From positions 62,001 through 126,000 of the forward strand of contig JADJSA010000001.1 of the NCBI GenBank assembly GCA_016711925.1: a stretch of 64,000 nucleotides of DNA. Reading direction: 5' to 3'. The translations under genes and the position numbers were made by a program. This document shows, piece by piece, positions 35,033 through 43,824 of the stretch. The notes below the pieces were generated by a model. That model was not told where the DNA came from, did no database searches, and saw only the letters and a list, made by a program, of their open reading frames with translations. Position 1 is the stretch's first letter. Each line of letters starts with the position of its first letter. The DNA is from Candidatus Methylophosphatis haderslevensis. GTDB taxonomy: Bacteria; Pseudomonadota; Gammaproteobacteria; Burkholderiales; Rhodocyclaceae.

Positions 35033-37156
35033 TTGTGGATCGTCGTGCAAGGATTCAGTCTTCCAGTGATCGCGTCGTCGCTACCATGCCTGCTGCTTGG
35101 TGGAGCGCTGCTTTCTCCGTTCTCCACGGCGCTGGCTGCCGACGAGGTGGAGCCGCGCGGCGCCTTGGACTCCGCGGCGTCAGAACCCGTGGCATTGGGC
35201 AATGGCCCGCAGCTTCCCGGATCCGGGAATCGGCTCGATGAAGAGGGCATCGTCCTTGCGCAGGCAACGACGGAGACCGATGCAGGCACGCAAACTGGTG
35301 ACCTGCGCGCCGTGCCGAGTCCGGCGATCGACAATCAGTCGAGCGAAAGCGCAGCCAGAGCGGAAAAGGGTGGTCCGGGAAGTGGCGGGGCGAAACGCCC
35401 GTCCCGCTGGGGCATTGCGCCCATCCGCTGGGGCCTGACCCTGTCCGATTCCTTGCGCTGGTCGCGATCCGACGAAGGTCAGTCGGGCATTCAGCATCTG
35501 CAGCAGGCACAGTTTCGCGCCAACTCATACCTCTGGCAGCCGTGGTTCGCGCAGGTCTCGGGTTCCCTCGGCCTGATCTCTGGCGTCGACCGCTCGAAGT
35601 CGCTGGAAGGAGCCACGGACTCGCGCAATCGGCAGACCAGTGTGGTGGGTGGCGCGCTGATCAACCTGTTTCCGGTGAGCCGCTTTCCGTTCGTCGGCCA
35701 GTTGGAGGTCAGCGACAGCCGGACCAGTACGGACCTCACCGACAGCAACTACCGCAGCACACGCCTGTCGTTGCGTCAGACCTATCGCAACCTGAAGGGC
35801 GACGTCAGCGCGAACGCGAGCTTCGACCACAGCCGGCTCAACGGAGACTTCGGGAGCGATACTGTCAATGCGGTATCGCTGGGGTTCTCGCGGGCATTTG
35901 AAAAACAGAGCATCGCCGGCGATTTCTCGTACGCGCGCAATTCCCGTTCGGACGATGTGGGGTCGGCCTCTTACTTGAGAGCCAGCGCACGTCACACCTA
36001 TCGATCCAGTGCTGCGCTGGGCATCGACAGCAACGTCAGCTACAACGATTCCGATCAGCGATTTTCCGGCGGCGCCGGTTCGCTTGGCAGCGGACTGGGT
36101 CGCTTTCGCTTCCTGCAGGCCACCTCTTTCGCTACGTGGACGCCGGAGAATTCCCGCTGGCGCGGTACCGGCACGGCCCGGGTGTTCCAGGCCGACACCA
36201 GTTCCGGTGGCGACGGCGGAAACTCGCGCTCGCTGTCGCTCAACGGCAGCGCTTCGTATCTGTTGAACCGCAACGCCACACTCTACGGCGGTCTCGGCAT
36301 CAATCTCGTGCGCACCGACGCCGACTCGAGCGTTCTGACGACACAAACCCTCGGCGCCAATTACAACGGCGATGTTCTCGACTTTGGGAAGTATTCCTAC
36401 AACTGGTATGCATCGGCGAATCTGGCCAACCAATCGGGCGGGCAGGAAGGGGCCGTCCGCACGCTGAATCTGTCGATCGGACATGGACTGAACAGGAGTT
36501 GGGATCTGTCGCCGACATCCGGCGTAAGCGCCAATCTTGGACAGACCATATCGGCAACACAAACCAGTCAGTTCGGCAGCGGTCGCGGCATTAGCCACAA
36601 CGCCGGCGTGTCCTGGCGGGGTTACCCCGGCGAATCGCTAAGTACCTATGTCAGCCTGAGCGCCGCCGACAGCCGCAACAGCGGCGACAACGCAAACAGC
36701 TTCCAGTTGATCAACTTCCAGGCGAACGGACAATGGCAACTCTCCCGCTATTCGAGCGCCTCGGCCGATTTTACCTGGCAGCACACGAAGCAAAGCAGCA
36801 ACCTGCGGCGCACGCAACGGGAACGCACAAGCGACCCGATCGACGATACCGAAAGCAAAGGGTCCGGCAGTGCGGCCGGTGGCAACCTGACCTACGTTCA
36901 CGCACGGGCTTTGGGCGTGCGCGGTCTGCGCTACTCGCTGCTGTTCAATGCCAATTCGTCGCGCACCGTGTCCGATACCCGGCAGGAGGGCAACCCTGAC
37001 GCCGGTCGCGATCTGGTAACGAAGTCGCTCGAGCAGCGTCTCGACTATCGAATCGGGCGACTGGATCTTCGCCTGTCCACACGGGTAGCCGAGATCGATG
37101 GCAAGAAAAATGCTCTGGTCCTTGTGCGAATCAGCCGCGATTTCGGTCCGAAATGA
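35033..37156 (+). CDS. Predicted outer-membrane beta-barrel protein
   Basis: About 707 residues from a TTG at 35033 (AGGAAA upstream); a GTG at 35045 is the alternative. Signal peptide ends LAADE; residues 40-125 are acidic and low-complexity; from about 130 to the end there are some two dozen alternating hydrophobic/polar beta-strands with short turns and longer Ser/Asn/Gly-rich loops, ending ALVLVRISRDFGPK. No TonB plug, no CxxCH. Its size fits a porin of the type that sheathes cytochromes in porin-cytochrome conduits or that exports cytochromes, but no family could be named. It sits between the isomerase and the c7-type genes, overlapping the possible start of the next frame by ATGA. Confidence 0.7.
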   Translation: MWIVVQGFSLPVIASSLPCLLLGGALLSPFSTALAADEVEPRGALDSAASEPVALGNGPQLPGSGNRLDEEGIVLAQATTETDAGTQTGDLRAVPSPAIDNQSSESAARAEKGGPGSGGAKRPSRWGIAPIRWGLTLSDSLRWSRSDEGQSGIQHLQQAQFRANSYLWQPWFAQVSGSLGLISGVDRSKSLEGATDSRNRQTSVVGGALINLFPVSRFPFVGQLEVSDSRTSTDLTDSNYRSTRLSLRQTYRNLKGDVSANASFDHSRLNGDFGSDTVNAVSLGFSRAFEKQSIAGDFSYARNSRSDDVGSASYLRASARHTYRSSAALGIDSNVSYNDSDQRFSGGAGSLGSGLGRFRFLQATSFATWTPENSRWRGTGTARVFQADTSSGGDGGNSRSLSLNGSASYLLNRNATLYGGLGINLVRTDADSSVLTTQTLGANYNGDVLDFGKYSYNWYASANLANQSGGQEGAVRTLNLSIGHGLNRSWDLSPTSGVSANLGQTISATQTSQFGSGRGISHNAGVSWRGYPGESLSTYVSLSAADSRNSGDNANSFQLINFQANGQWQLSRYSSASADFTWQHTKQSSNLRRTQRERTSDPIDDTESKGSGSAAGGNLTYVHARALGVRGLRYSLLFNANSSRTVSDTRQEGNPDAGRDLVTKSLEQRLDYRIGRLDLRLSTRVAEIDGKKNALVLVRISRDFGPK

Positions 37157-37197
37157 GTCGAGCGCGGCGCAGCGAATCCCTATCGTCGAGGTGTCCA

Positions 37198-37623
37198 ATG
37201 GCTCCCCGCCCCACGACCGGCCCGATTGGCCGCGCGCTTGCAGCGCTGTTGACGCTGCTGTTCGTGCTTGCGTTCCTGGATATCGAGCCTGCGCGCGCCG
37301 AGTACGGTGACGTGGTGATCAACAACTATTCGGACGCCGCCGGAATGCGACCGGTTGTCTTTCCGCACTGGTTCCATCGCATCCGCTTCCGCTGCAAGGT
37401 CTGCCACGCCGACCTGGGATTCCAGTTCAAGGCGGGCGGCAACCAGATCAACATGGCGAAGATCATCGACGGCCAGTTTTGCGGCGCCTGCCACAACGGT
37501 GACATCGCGTGGTCGGTGGAAAACTGCAACCTGTGTCATTCGGCCAAACCGGGCACCGTGACGCAGGTTCATGAGAGCACCATTCAAAAGCTCGCCGCGC
37601 CGGCCGAACCGGCGCGCAAGTGA
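37198..37623 (+). CDS. Triheme c7-type cytochrome (block member A)
   Basis: 141 residues from ATG 37198, chosen over ATG 37153 because of the GAGGT six bases before it. Signal peptide, then YGDVVINNYSD and the conserved VFPHWFHRIRFRCKVCH, followed by CGACHNGD and CNLCHS: three hemes with His in PHWFH as likely axial ligand, the cytochrome c7/c3-related triheme pattern. It is a clear paralogue of the protein at 41299 (same PHWFHRIRFRCKVCHA and IIDG-FCGACHN segments). Probably a periplasmic electron shuttle. Confidence 0.88.
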   Translation: MAPRPTTGPIGRALAALLTLLFVLAFLDIEPARAEYGDVVINNYSDAAGMRPVVFPHWFHRIRFRCKVCHADLGFQFKAGGNQINMAKIIDGQFCGACHNGDIAWSVENCNLCHSAKPGTVTQVHESTIQKLAAPAEPARK

Positions 37624-37635
37624 AGGAGCGTGGCG

Positions 37636-38673
37636 ATGCACGGTTTGGCCAGACTGAGCGTTTCGATTCTGGTTGCCGCCGCCAGCGGCGCTGCAACCGC
37701 CGATGTGGCCAAGGGCAAGTCGGTATATGAGAAGACCTGCGCGGTCTGCCATGGATCAGGACTGGCTGGCGCACCCAAGATCGGCGACGCGGCCGCATGG
37801 GCGCCACGCATCAAGAACGGCAATGCGGCGCTTTACGCCAGTGCCCTCAACGGCAAGCCCCCGGCGATGCCGAAGAAGGGCGGCGCGCTGGATACGCCGG
37901 ACGCCGACGTGAAATCCGCTGTTGATTACATGGTCGCGTCGGTCCAGGCGAAGCCCGATGCGAAAAAGGACGCCAGAAAAGAAGACAAGAAACCCGACGA
38001 CAAGACCGCCAAGCCTGAAAGGCCGGCGGAAAGCGCGCCGGCGGCCAAGGCCGGTGAGCCGTCGGTTGTCTCGGTTGCGCCAACGGCTGCGCTGGCCGCG
38101 GTTGCGACGCCGGTTGCCGCGACCACTTCCGTGCCCGCCCAGACTCCCGCTGCGGCCGCAGACATCAACGCGTTCAATCGCCTGCTCAAACCGGTTGGCA
38201 GGCGCAATCTGCCGCCGGCCGAGGACGGTATTCACGATCCTGCAAACGACGGCACGATTGCGCTGCAGGCACCGCTGGCGGCCTATGGCAACCTGCCCAA
38301 GAGCAACGCGGGCAATCGAATCGACTGGGTCCAGTCGATCGCGACCAAGAAGATCACGCCGCGCTGGGATCGCAACGATCTGAAGGCCGAGCCGGTTGTG
38401 ATGGATCTGAACATCGTTCGCGAGGTCAAGGGTTCGATGCCGGACGTGGTCTATCCGCACAAGCAGCACACCGAATGGCTGGATTGCTCAAACTGCCACC
38501 CGGCGATCTTCGTACCGCAGAAGGGGGCCAACCAGATCAGCATGGCTGCCATCTTGCTTGGCCAGAAGTGCGGCGTTTGCCACGGCAAGGTTGCGTTCCC
38601 CGTTTCGGAATGCCGGAACTGCCATTCCAAAAAGAAGGATCTCGCAGTCCAGAAGACGGCCGAGGCCAAATAG
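37636..38673 (+). CDS. Fusion of c5-like monoheme and c7-type triheme cytochrome (block member B)
   Basis: 345 residues with signal peptide. An N-terminal c5-like module (CAVCHGSG, later AMPKKGG) is joined by a Lys/Pro/Ala-rich hinge of about 75 residues to a C-terminal triheme module starting EDGIHDPAND and carrying VYPHKQHTEWLDCSNCH, CGVCHG and CRNCHS. The C-terminal part is paralogous to the whole protein at 40703. ATG 37636 has GAAGGAG at good spacing. The hinge suggests a swinging electron carrier between partners. Confidence 0.88.
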   Translation: MHGLARLSVSILVAAASGAATADVAKGKSVYEKTCAVCHGSGLAGAPKIGDAAAWAPRIKNGNAALYASALNGKPPAMPKKGGALDTPDADVKSAVDYMVASVQAKPDAKKDARKEDKKPDDKTAKPERPAESAPAAKAGEPSVVSVAPTAALAAVATPVAATTSVPAQTPAAAADINAFNRLLKPVGRRNLPPAEDGIHDPANDGTIALQAPLAAYGNLPKSNAGNRIDWVQSIATKKITPRWDRNDLKAEPVVMDLNIVREVKGSMPDVVYPHKQHTEWLDCSNCHPAIFVPQKGANQISMAAILLGQKCGVCHGKVAFPVSECRNCHSKKKDLAVQKTAEAK

Positions 38674-39587
38674 TGTCCCATCCCGCCCGTATGGCCTTGC
38701 CGATGCTCGTGGCACTGGTCGAACTCATCCCAACCCTGTCGCCGGCCCAGGAAACAAGATCGCCTGTGCCGGCGCAACAGGTGACGCCGGAACTTGTTCG
38801 CAGCAAGGAGACCATGGTGCGGCGGCTGCTCACCGATTCGCCAGTGGCGCACCGGATCGGATTGTCCAACAGCGCGGAAGCCAAATCGCTGCTCGGGCAT
38901 GCGCTCGATCAGTACGGCACGGCGTCTGCGGCTCTCAAGGCGGGGGAACTTGCGCGCGCCAACGACGCCTTGAACGATGCGCTTTGGACTGTCGGCAAGG
39001 CGCGCCAATTGGTTCCCGACGAAGCCGACCGCAGAGTCGAGCAGAAAGTGCGGTACAGCCGGCTGCTGGAGAGCAGCGAGACACTGAGGACTTCCTACGT
39101 GCGTCACTCGGCGCGCGGCGGCAACGCCGCGACAGAGCGCGATCTCGCGCAAATCGACTCACTGATATCCGAAGGGAAGAACCTTGCAAACATTGAAAAG
39201 TTGACCGAAGCGATACGCTCCCTGGAACGTGCCGAACAGCTCTTGATGGCGGGAATCAATCGAACGCTTGGGGCCACTACGCTCGACTATGCAGAAAAAT
39301 TCGATTCGCCGGCAGATGAGTTTGCCTACGAGCTGGACCGCAACCGGAGCTTTGCCGATCTTGTGCCGCTGGCGGTCGCAGACCTGCGGCCGGGTGAGGA
39401 TGCCAAGCGACTTATCGATCGCTACGTCGAGCAGAATCGGGGAATGCGCGAACAAGCACAAGCGACATCGAAATCGAAGGATTTCGCAACCGCGATACGA
39501 ACCTTGAGGACCGCCACCGGATTCTTGCAACGCGCCTTGCTTGCTGCCGGCCTGGTGATTCCCCAACAGGAGGCAAAACCGGAATAA
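38673..39587 (+). CDS. Secreted all-helical protein, unknown (block member C)
   Basis: 304 residues from a GTG at 38673 that overlaps the previous stop by one base and has CGAGG upstream; an ATG at 38691 is possible. Signal peptide ends LSPAQE; the rest is long amphipathic helices, TPR/coiled-coil-like, with two internal halves. ADEFAYELDRNRSFADLV matches EEEYHYELDRNDTHQMLI of the next protein, showing tandem duplication. No heme site. Likely a structural or docking component of the cytochrome machine, by position only. Confidence 0.75.
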   Translation: MSHPARMALPMLVALVELIPTLSPAQETRSPVPAQQVTPELVRSKETMVRRLLTDSPVAHRIGLSNSAEAKSLLGHALDQYGTASAALKAGELARANDALNDALWTVGKARQLVPDEADRRVEQKVRYSRLLESSETLRTSYVRHSARGGNAATERDLAQIDSLISEGKNLANIEKLTEAIRSLERAEQLLMAGINRTLGATTLDYAEKFDSPADEFAYELDRNRSFADLVPLAVADLRPGEDAKRLIDRYVEQNRGMREQAQATSKSKDFATAIRTLRTATGFLQRALLAAGLVIPQQEAKPE

Positions 39588-39774
39588 CGCGGCGGGTTGG
39601 AGTGTTTAAGTTGGTGCCCGCCAATCGACCAACCGCAGAGGCCCATTCTCACGCAGCGCGGCGCGGCCGCACGGTACCGTGACTGATCGGTGCGCCGGGC
39701 CGGTGACCAATCGGGCCAGGCCAGTCTTGCGCCGGCGCTTAGCGGACTGCAATACCGAAACAGGGAGTTCGAGA

Positions 39775-40692
39775 ATGAACAGTTTACGCATCGCTAGTGT
39801 TGTGCTCGTCCTGAGCAGCGGTGCGCTGTGGAGCGTTCCGTCGGTCGCCCAGGAGCCATCCGCTCAGCAGCCGGGGACGCGACGCGCCGGCGAAGTCGAA
39901 GTCGACCGCATTCAGCTTGAGCGCCGGCTCGAATCGGTCGGGACACTGGTCGAACGTTCGTCGGGAGCGAAGCAGATCGAAAGCGCGGGCGAGCCACGCG
40001 CCATTGAGCGGCGCGCCCGAGCGCGCGATCTTTACCGGCAGGCACAGGATGCCTTTCGCGGCAACGACCTGATGAAGGCATCGCGCCTGCTGACCGAAGC
40101 CAGCGTAACCATGTTCGAGGCCGTGAGACTTGCCGCCCCCGAAAAGGTCACGGCGGAGAAGTCGCAGAACGATTTCAACTCGCGCATGGAAAGCGTGAAG
40201 GCGCTGCTTGCCGCGCAAAAGCGGGTCGCGGCTGAGAAGAGCAACGTCAATGGCGCGGCCGAAGCAACCCGAACCGTCGACAGCCTCATCGCCGAAGCGA
40301 GTCAGCAAAACGCCGCGGGCAAGACTGCTGAGGCGCGGCAGACGATCGACCGTGCCTATCTGATCGCAAAGGCTTCAATTGCGTCTATGCGCGGCGGTGA
40401 CACGCTGGTTCGCTCGCTCAACTTCAAGAACAAGGAAGAGGAATACCACTACGAACTCGATCGCAACGATACGCATCAGATGTTGATCAAGGTGCTGCTG
40501 GCGGAGAAGCGGGATCAGCCGGAGATGGACCGGATGGTCAAGGGGTTCCTGGAAAAGGCCGGGATGTTCCGCGGGCACGCCGAGGCGGCAGCGTCGCGCG
40601 GCGAGTTCGGTGGCGGTGTCAAACTGCTCGAGGAATCGACCGCCGAATTGGTCAACGCAATTCGCAATGCCGGAATCTACATTCCCGGCTGA
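39775..40692 (+). CDS. Secreted all-helical protein, paralogue of the preceding gene (block member C')
   Basis: 305 residues, ATG 39775 with GGGAG upstream; the frame open from 39679 is not used. Signal peptide ends PSVAQE. Long helices with many Glu/Arg/Ala, a conserved YHYELDRND and a C-terminal NAIRNAGIYIPG that corresponds to LAAGLVIPQQ of the paralogue. No known domain. The 187-base gap before it may hold a promoter, but none is evident. Confidence 0.75.
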   Translation: MNSLRIASVVLVLSSGALWSVPSVAQEPSAQQPGTRRAGEVEVDRIQLERRLESVGTLVERSSGAKQIESAGEPRAIERRARARDLYRQAQDAFRGNDLMKASRLLTEASVTMFEAVRLAAPEKVTAEKSQNDFNSRMESVKALLAAQKRVAAEKSNVNGAAEATRTVDSLIAEASQQNAAGKTAEARQTIDRAYLIAKASIASMRGGDTLVRSLNFKNKEEEYHYELDRNDTHQMLIKVLLAEKRDQPEMDRMVKGFLEKAGMFRGHAEAAASRGEFGGGVKLLEESTAELVNAIRNAGIYIPG

Positions 40693-40702
40693 TCGCGGCA
40701 CA

Positions 40703-41302
40703 GTGTCGAGAACGGGCACGGGTCGCCGGTGCAGGCGTCGGGCTCGCGCCCATCTGGGGCGTGCCGCGCTGCTCTCTCTTGCCATGGGAAACTGCGTCGG
40801 GGCGACGTGGTTGCCGCTCGAAGATGACGGGGTTCACGATCCTTTGGCGCCCGGCGTGCGATTGCTGCAGCAGCCGGCCGAAGCGCTCGGCAGGCTGACG
40901 CCCGATTCGGCCGGTAATTATGTTCGCTGGGTCGAGGCGCTGGACAAGGGCGAAATCAAGCCAAGGGAGGCGCTGCGGTCAAAGGCAGCGCCGCGATTCC
41001 GGGACGATGACATCCTGCTCAACCTGAAAGGCGGAATGCCGATCGTGCGCTTTCCGCACCGGGCGCACACGTTGTGGCTCGATTGCTCGAATTGCCACGA
41101 CCATCTGTTCAAAGCGGTGGCAGGTGCAAACAAGCTGTCGATGTTCGCGATACTGCAGGGAGAACAGTGCGGCGTTTGTCATGGTGCTGTCAGCTTTCCG
41201 CTGACCGAATGCACTCGCTGCCACAGCGTCGCGCGTAGCGCGGTCAATGGAAAGCCGGCGCAAGCGGCGCAAGGCGGCGCGCTTGTTCCTGCAGCGAAGT
41301 GA
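40703..41302 (+). CDS. Triheme c7-type cytochrome (block member B')
   Basis: 199 residues from a GTG at 40703, starting 10 bases after the previous stop. An Arg-rich n-region and hydrophobic stretch (AALLSLAMGNCVGA) act as signal. EDDGVHDPLAPG, RFPHRAHTLWLDCSNCH, CGVCHG and CTRCHS parallel the triheme half of the 37636 protein, but the N-terminal c5 module is absent. Its stop overlaps the next start as GTGA. Weak ribosome site; start uncertain within a few codons. Confidence 0.82.
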   Translation: MSRTGTGRRCRRRARAHLGRAALLSLAMGNCVGATWLPLEDDGVHDPLAPGVRLLQQPAEALGRLTPDSAGNYVRWVEALDKGEIKPREALRSKAAPRFRDDDILLNLKGGMPIVRFPHRAHTLWLDCSNCHDHLFKAVAGANKLSMFAILQGEQCGVCHGAVSFPLTECTRCHSVARSAVNGKPAQAAQGGALVPAAK

Positions 41303-41703
41303 CGATCTGCCGTGGGTTTCGCCAGGGCGCGAACGTCGTCGCTCTGGCGCTGCTCGTTTTGGCAATCGGGTGTTTCGCGCTCCCGGCTTGGGCCGAATAT
41401 GCCGATGTTGTGCTGAACAAGCGGGCGGAAAAGGAAGGCGTTCGCCCTGTGGTGTTTCCGCACTGGTTCCACCGTATCCGCTTTCGCTGCAAGGTCTGCC
41501 ATGCCGAACTCGGGTTCAAGATGCGCGTAGGCGCCAACGACGTACTGATGTCCGACATCATCGACGGAAAGTTCTGTGGGGCGTGCCACAACAATGAAAT
41601 TGCCTGGGGACCGGAGCGCTGCGATCTGTGCCACACCGGCAAGCCAGGGCTGCCGAGCGGCATCTACGGAGGACACGAAACTGGTGGACCGGGTCGCTGG
41701 TGA
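41299..41703 (+). CDS. Triheme c7-type cytochrome (block member A')
   Basis: 134 residues from a GTG overlapping the previous stop (GTGA). Signal peptide ends PAWAEY; YADVVLNKRAEKEG and VFPHWFHRIRFRCKVCH, then CGACHNNE and CDLCHTGK: three hemes. Closest relative in the window is the 37198 protein. The C-terminus is Gly/Pro-rich. Overlaps the beginning of the NHL gene that follows. Confidence 0.87.
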   Translation: MTICRGFRQGANVVALALLVLAIGCFALPAWAEYADVVLNKRAEKEGVRPVVFPHWFHRIRFRCKVCHAELGFKMRVGANDVLMSDIIDGKFCGACHNNEIAWGPERCDLCHTGKPGLPSGIYGGHETGGPGRW

Positions 41704-42736
41704 GCTTGCGCATTCAAGCCGCGGGGCCGTCATTCGCCGGGTCCTAGCCGGGGCAGCCTGTCTCTTGCCGGCGGCGTGCGCAGAGATCGAACAGGCTGCG
41801 AATCCAATGGTTACCGCGGAGCGGCCGGACGGATTAGCAATGCGGGCGGGCTCATCCGCTGCTGCATGGCTGGTTCCGCAGCCGCCGCTGCTCGGCGGCA
41901 CGTTGGCCGATTTGGACGAGCGGAGCGGAACCCGGCGAAGCGGCGCGCGCGGCGGTTACTTCAAGCTCGCGCGCCCGACCGCGGTCTCGGTATGGGGGCC
42001 GGATGTCTATGTCGTGGATAGCGCCACCTCGGCGCTGTACCGGTTCGATTCGACAACGCAGACGGTCACGCGCCTGGCGGCGGTGCGCGCCCTGATCGGC
42101 ACGCGCGTCCTGGCGGGGCCGGACGGCAGCGTCTACCTGCTTCAGCCGGGAGCGGCCGGCATCGGTCGATACGCGCGCGACGGCCGATTGATTGCGACCT
42201 ATGCCGCACCGGGCGACCTCATCTATCCGGTCGACATGGTTATCGAGCCGGCGCGCGGCTTGCTCTGGGTGGCAGATGGAAGCCTGGAGCAGATCGTTGC
42301 CTTTCATCCGATGGGACGCATCGCCTACGTCGTCGGCCAGCGCGGCAATCCCGAGAATCGGCTGGACGGCGGGATGCGCCAGATGGCGGCCGGCGAGCGA
42401 AGCGTGTTCGTTACCGATCCGGCGTGCCGCTGTGTCGGCGAAGTGCTGCCGGGCGGACAGGGGCTGCGCACATTCGGCGAAGGCGAACTGATCCGCCCGA
42501 CGGCCGTCGCGGCGGATCGTTGGGGACGCGTGTGGGTGGTCGACACCGGGGACCGACGGATCAAGGTGTTCTTCGATGGCATGCCTGCCGGCTCGGTCCG
42601 GTTTGCCGAACTCAATCTGGCGAGCGCCGAGGCAATGACGATCCACGAGAACGATCTTTACCTGGCGGATGGCCAAGGCGCCCGGATCGCGATCTTTCGC
42701 ATCACTGCGCCGGCCGCGGCCGCGGCACGACCATGA
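41684..42736 (+). CDS. NHL-type beta-propeller, probable lipoprotein
   Basis: 350 residues from GTG 41684, the first in-frame start after GGAGGAC; the frame begins inside the previous gene, so translation is coupled. A hydrophobic signal with LLPAACAEIEQ suggests lipidation. The propeller repeats are more degenerate than in the 31255 protein: YVVDSATSALYRFDS, LWVADGSLEQIVAF, VWVVDTGDRRIKVFFDG. Stops in ATGA overlap with the next NHL gene. Probable periplasmic or outer-membrane-anchored scaffold of the cytochrome system; no catalytic motif. Confidence 0.8.
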   Translation: MDRVAGELAHSSRGAVIRRVLAGAACLLPAACAEIEQAANPMVTAERPDGLAMRAGSSAAAWLVPQPPLLGGTLADLDERSGTRRSGARGGYFKLARPTAVSVWGPDVYVVDSATSALYRFDSTTQTVTRLAAVRALIGTRVLAGPDGSVYLLQPGAAGIGRYARDGRLIATYAAPGDLIYPVDMVIEPARGLLWVADGSLEQIVAFHPMGRIAYVVGQRGNPENRLDGGMRQMAAGERSVFVTDPACRCVGEVLPGGQGLRTFGEGELIRPTAVAADRWGRVWVVDTGDRRIKVFFDGMPAGSVRFAELNLASAEAMTIHENDLYLADGQGARIAIFRITAPAAAAARP

Positions 42737-43824
42737 TGGCAGGCTTGCGCGCGCCAGTATCGTTGCTCCTCGCTGCGGCACTTGCTTGTGGATGTGCCGG
42801 CGACAGCGGCACTGCGGCGATGCGCTACGGAATCGAGGACGCACCCGAAGGCAAGCGGTTGCTCTGGCCGCAGCCGCCGGAGGTTCCTCGATACCTGTTT
42901 TCGGGGCAGTTGACCGGGGAAGCCAATTTCGTGCGCGATGATGGAGGCCAGTCCCGCGTGGGCAGTTTCTTTCGCTGGCTTGCCGGCGTCATGTCAGGCG
43001 ATGAGCAACCGGTCGTACTGCAGCGCCCGCAGTCCGGCATGGTCGATGAATCCGGTCGGGTCATGGTAACCGACGTCAGCCGCCAGGCGGTGTTCGTATT
43101 CGACGAACCCGCAGGGCGACTGCAATTGTGGGAACGTGCCGACGCCAGACAGGGATTCGTTGCGCCCTCCGGTATCGCGGCGGCCCCCGATGGCGGGGTA
43201 TGGGTTGCCGACGCCCAGTTGGCGCTGGTCGCGCATCTGGACCGTGAAGGCAATCCGTTGCAGCCGGTGGGAAAGGGCATTCTGCGGCGCCCGACCGGCG
43301 TTGCCTGGGATGCAACATCCCGGCGGCTCTTCGTCGCCGATGCCTATGCGCACGAGATCAAGGTGTTCGACGTTGCCGGCAATCTGATCGAAACAATCGG
43401 TCGGCGCGGCGACGGACCCGGCGAGTTCAACTACCCATCGCACGTCGCGCTCGCCGGTGATGACCTGTACGTGACCGACACGATGAACAGCCGGGTGCAG
43501 GTCATCTCGCTGACCGGGGGAGCGCCACGGATATTCGGCGAACGTGGCCTCTACATCGGCAATCTGGTCCGGCCCAAGGGCGTTGCGGTGGATAGCGAAG
43601 GAAACATCTACATCGTCGAGTCCTACTACGACCACTTGCTGGTTTTCAACCGCAAGGGCCAGTTCCTGATGCCGATCGACGGCATGGGATATGCAACAGG
43701 CAAGTTCTATCTTCCCGCCGGCGTGTGGGTGGATAGTCGCAACCGGATCTTCATTGCCGACATGTTCAACGGGCGCGTTACCGTGTTCCAGTTCCTCGGC
43801 GGAGGCGCAGAAAATGCGGGTTGA
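42733..43824 (+). CDS. NHL-repeat beta-propeller lipoprotein
   Basis: 363 residues, start ATGATG at 42733 overlapping the previous stop. Signal with ALACGCAGD, a likely lipidated Cys. About six NHL repeats, well conserved: RRLFVADAYAHEIKVFD, RRGDGPGEFNYPSHVAL, GNIYIVESYYDHLLVF, NRIFIADMFNGRVTVFQF. The N-terminal LLWPQPPEVPRYLFSGQL matches the LLFPPPPDQPRFAYERTI segment of the 31255 protein, so these two are the closer relatives. The last 11 bases overlap the 11-heme gene. Confidence 0.85.
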   Translation: MMAGLRAPVSLLLAAALACGCAGDSGTAAMRYGIEDAPEGKRLLWPQPPEVPRYLFSGQLTGEANFVRDDGGQSRVGSFFRWLAGVMSGDEQPVVLQRPQSGMVDESGRVMVTDVSRQAVFVFDEPAGRLQLWERADARQGFVAPSGIAAAPDGGVWVADAQLALVAHLDREGNPLQPVGKGILRRPTGVAWDATSRRLFVADAYAHEIKVFDVAGNLIETIGRRGDGPGEFNYPSHVALAGDDLYVTDTMNSRVQVISLTGGAPRIFGERGLYIGNLVRPKGVAVDSEGNIYIVESYYDHLLVFNRKGQFLMPIDGMGYATGKFYLPAGVWVDSRNRIFIADMFNGRVTVFQFLGGGAENAG

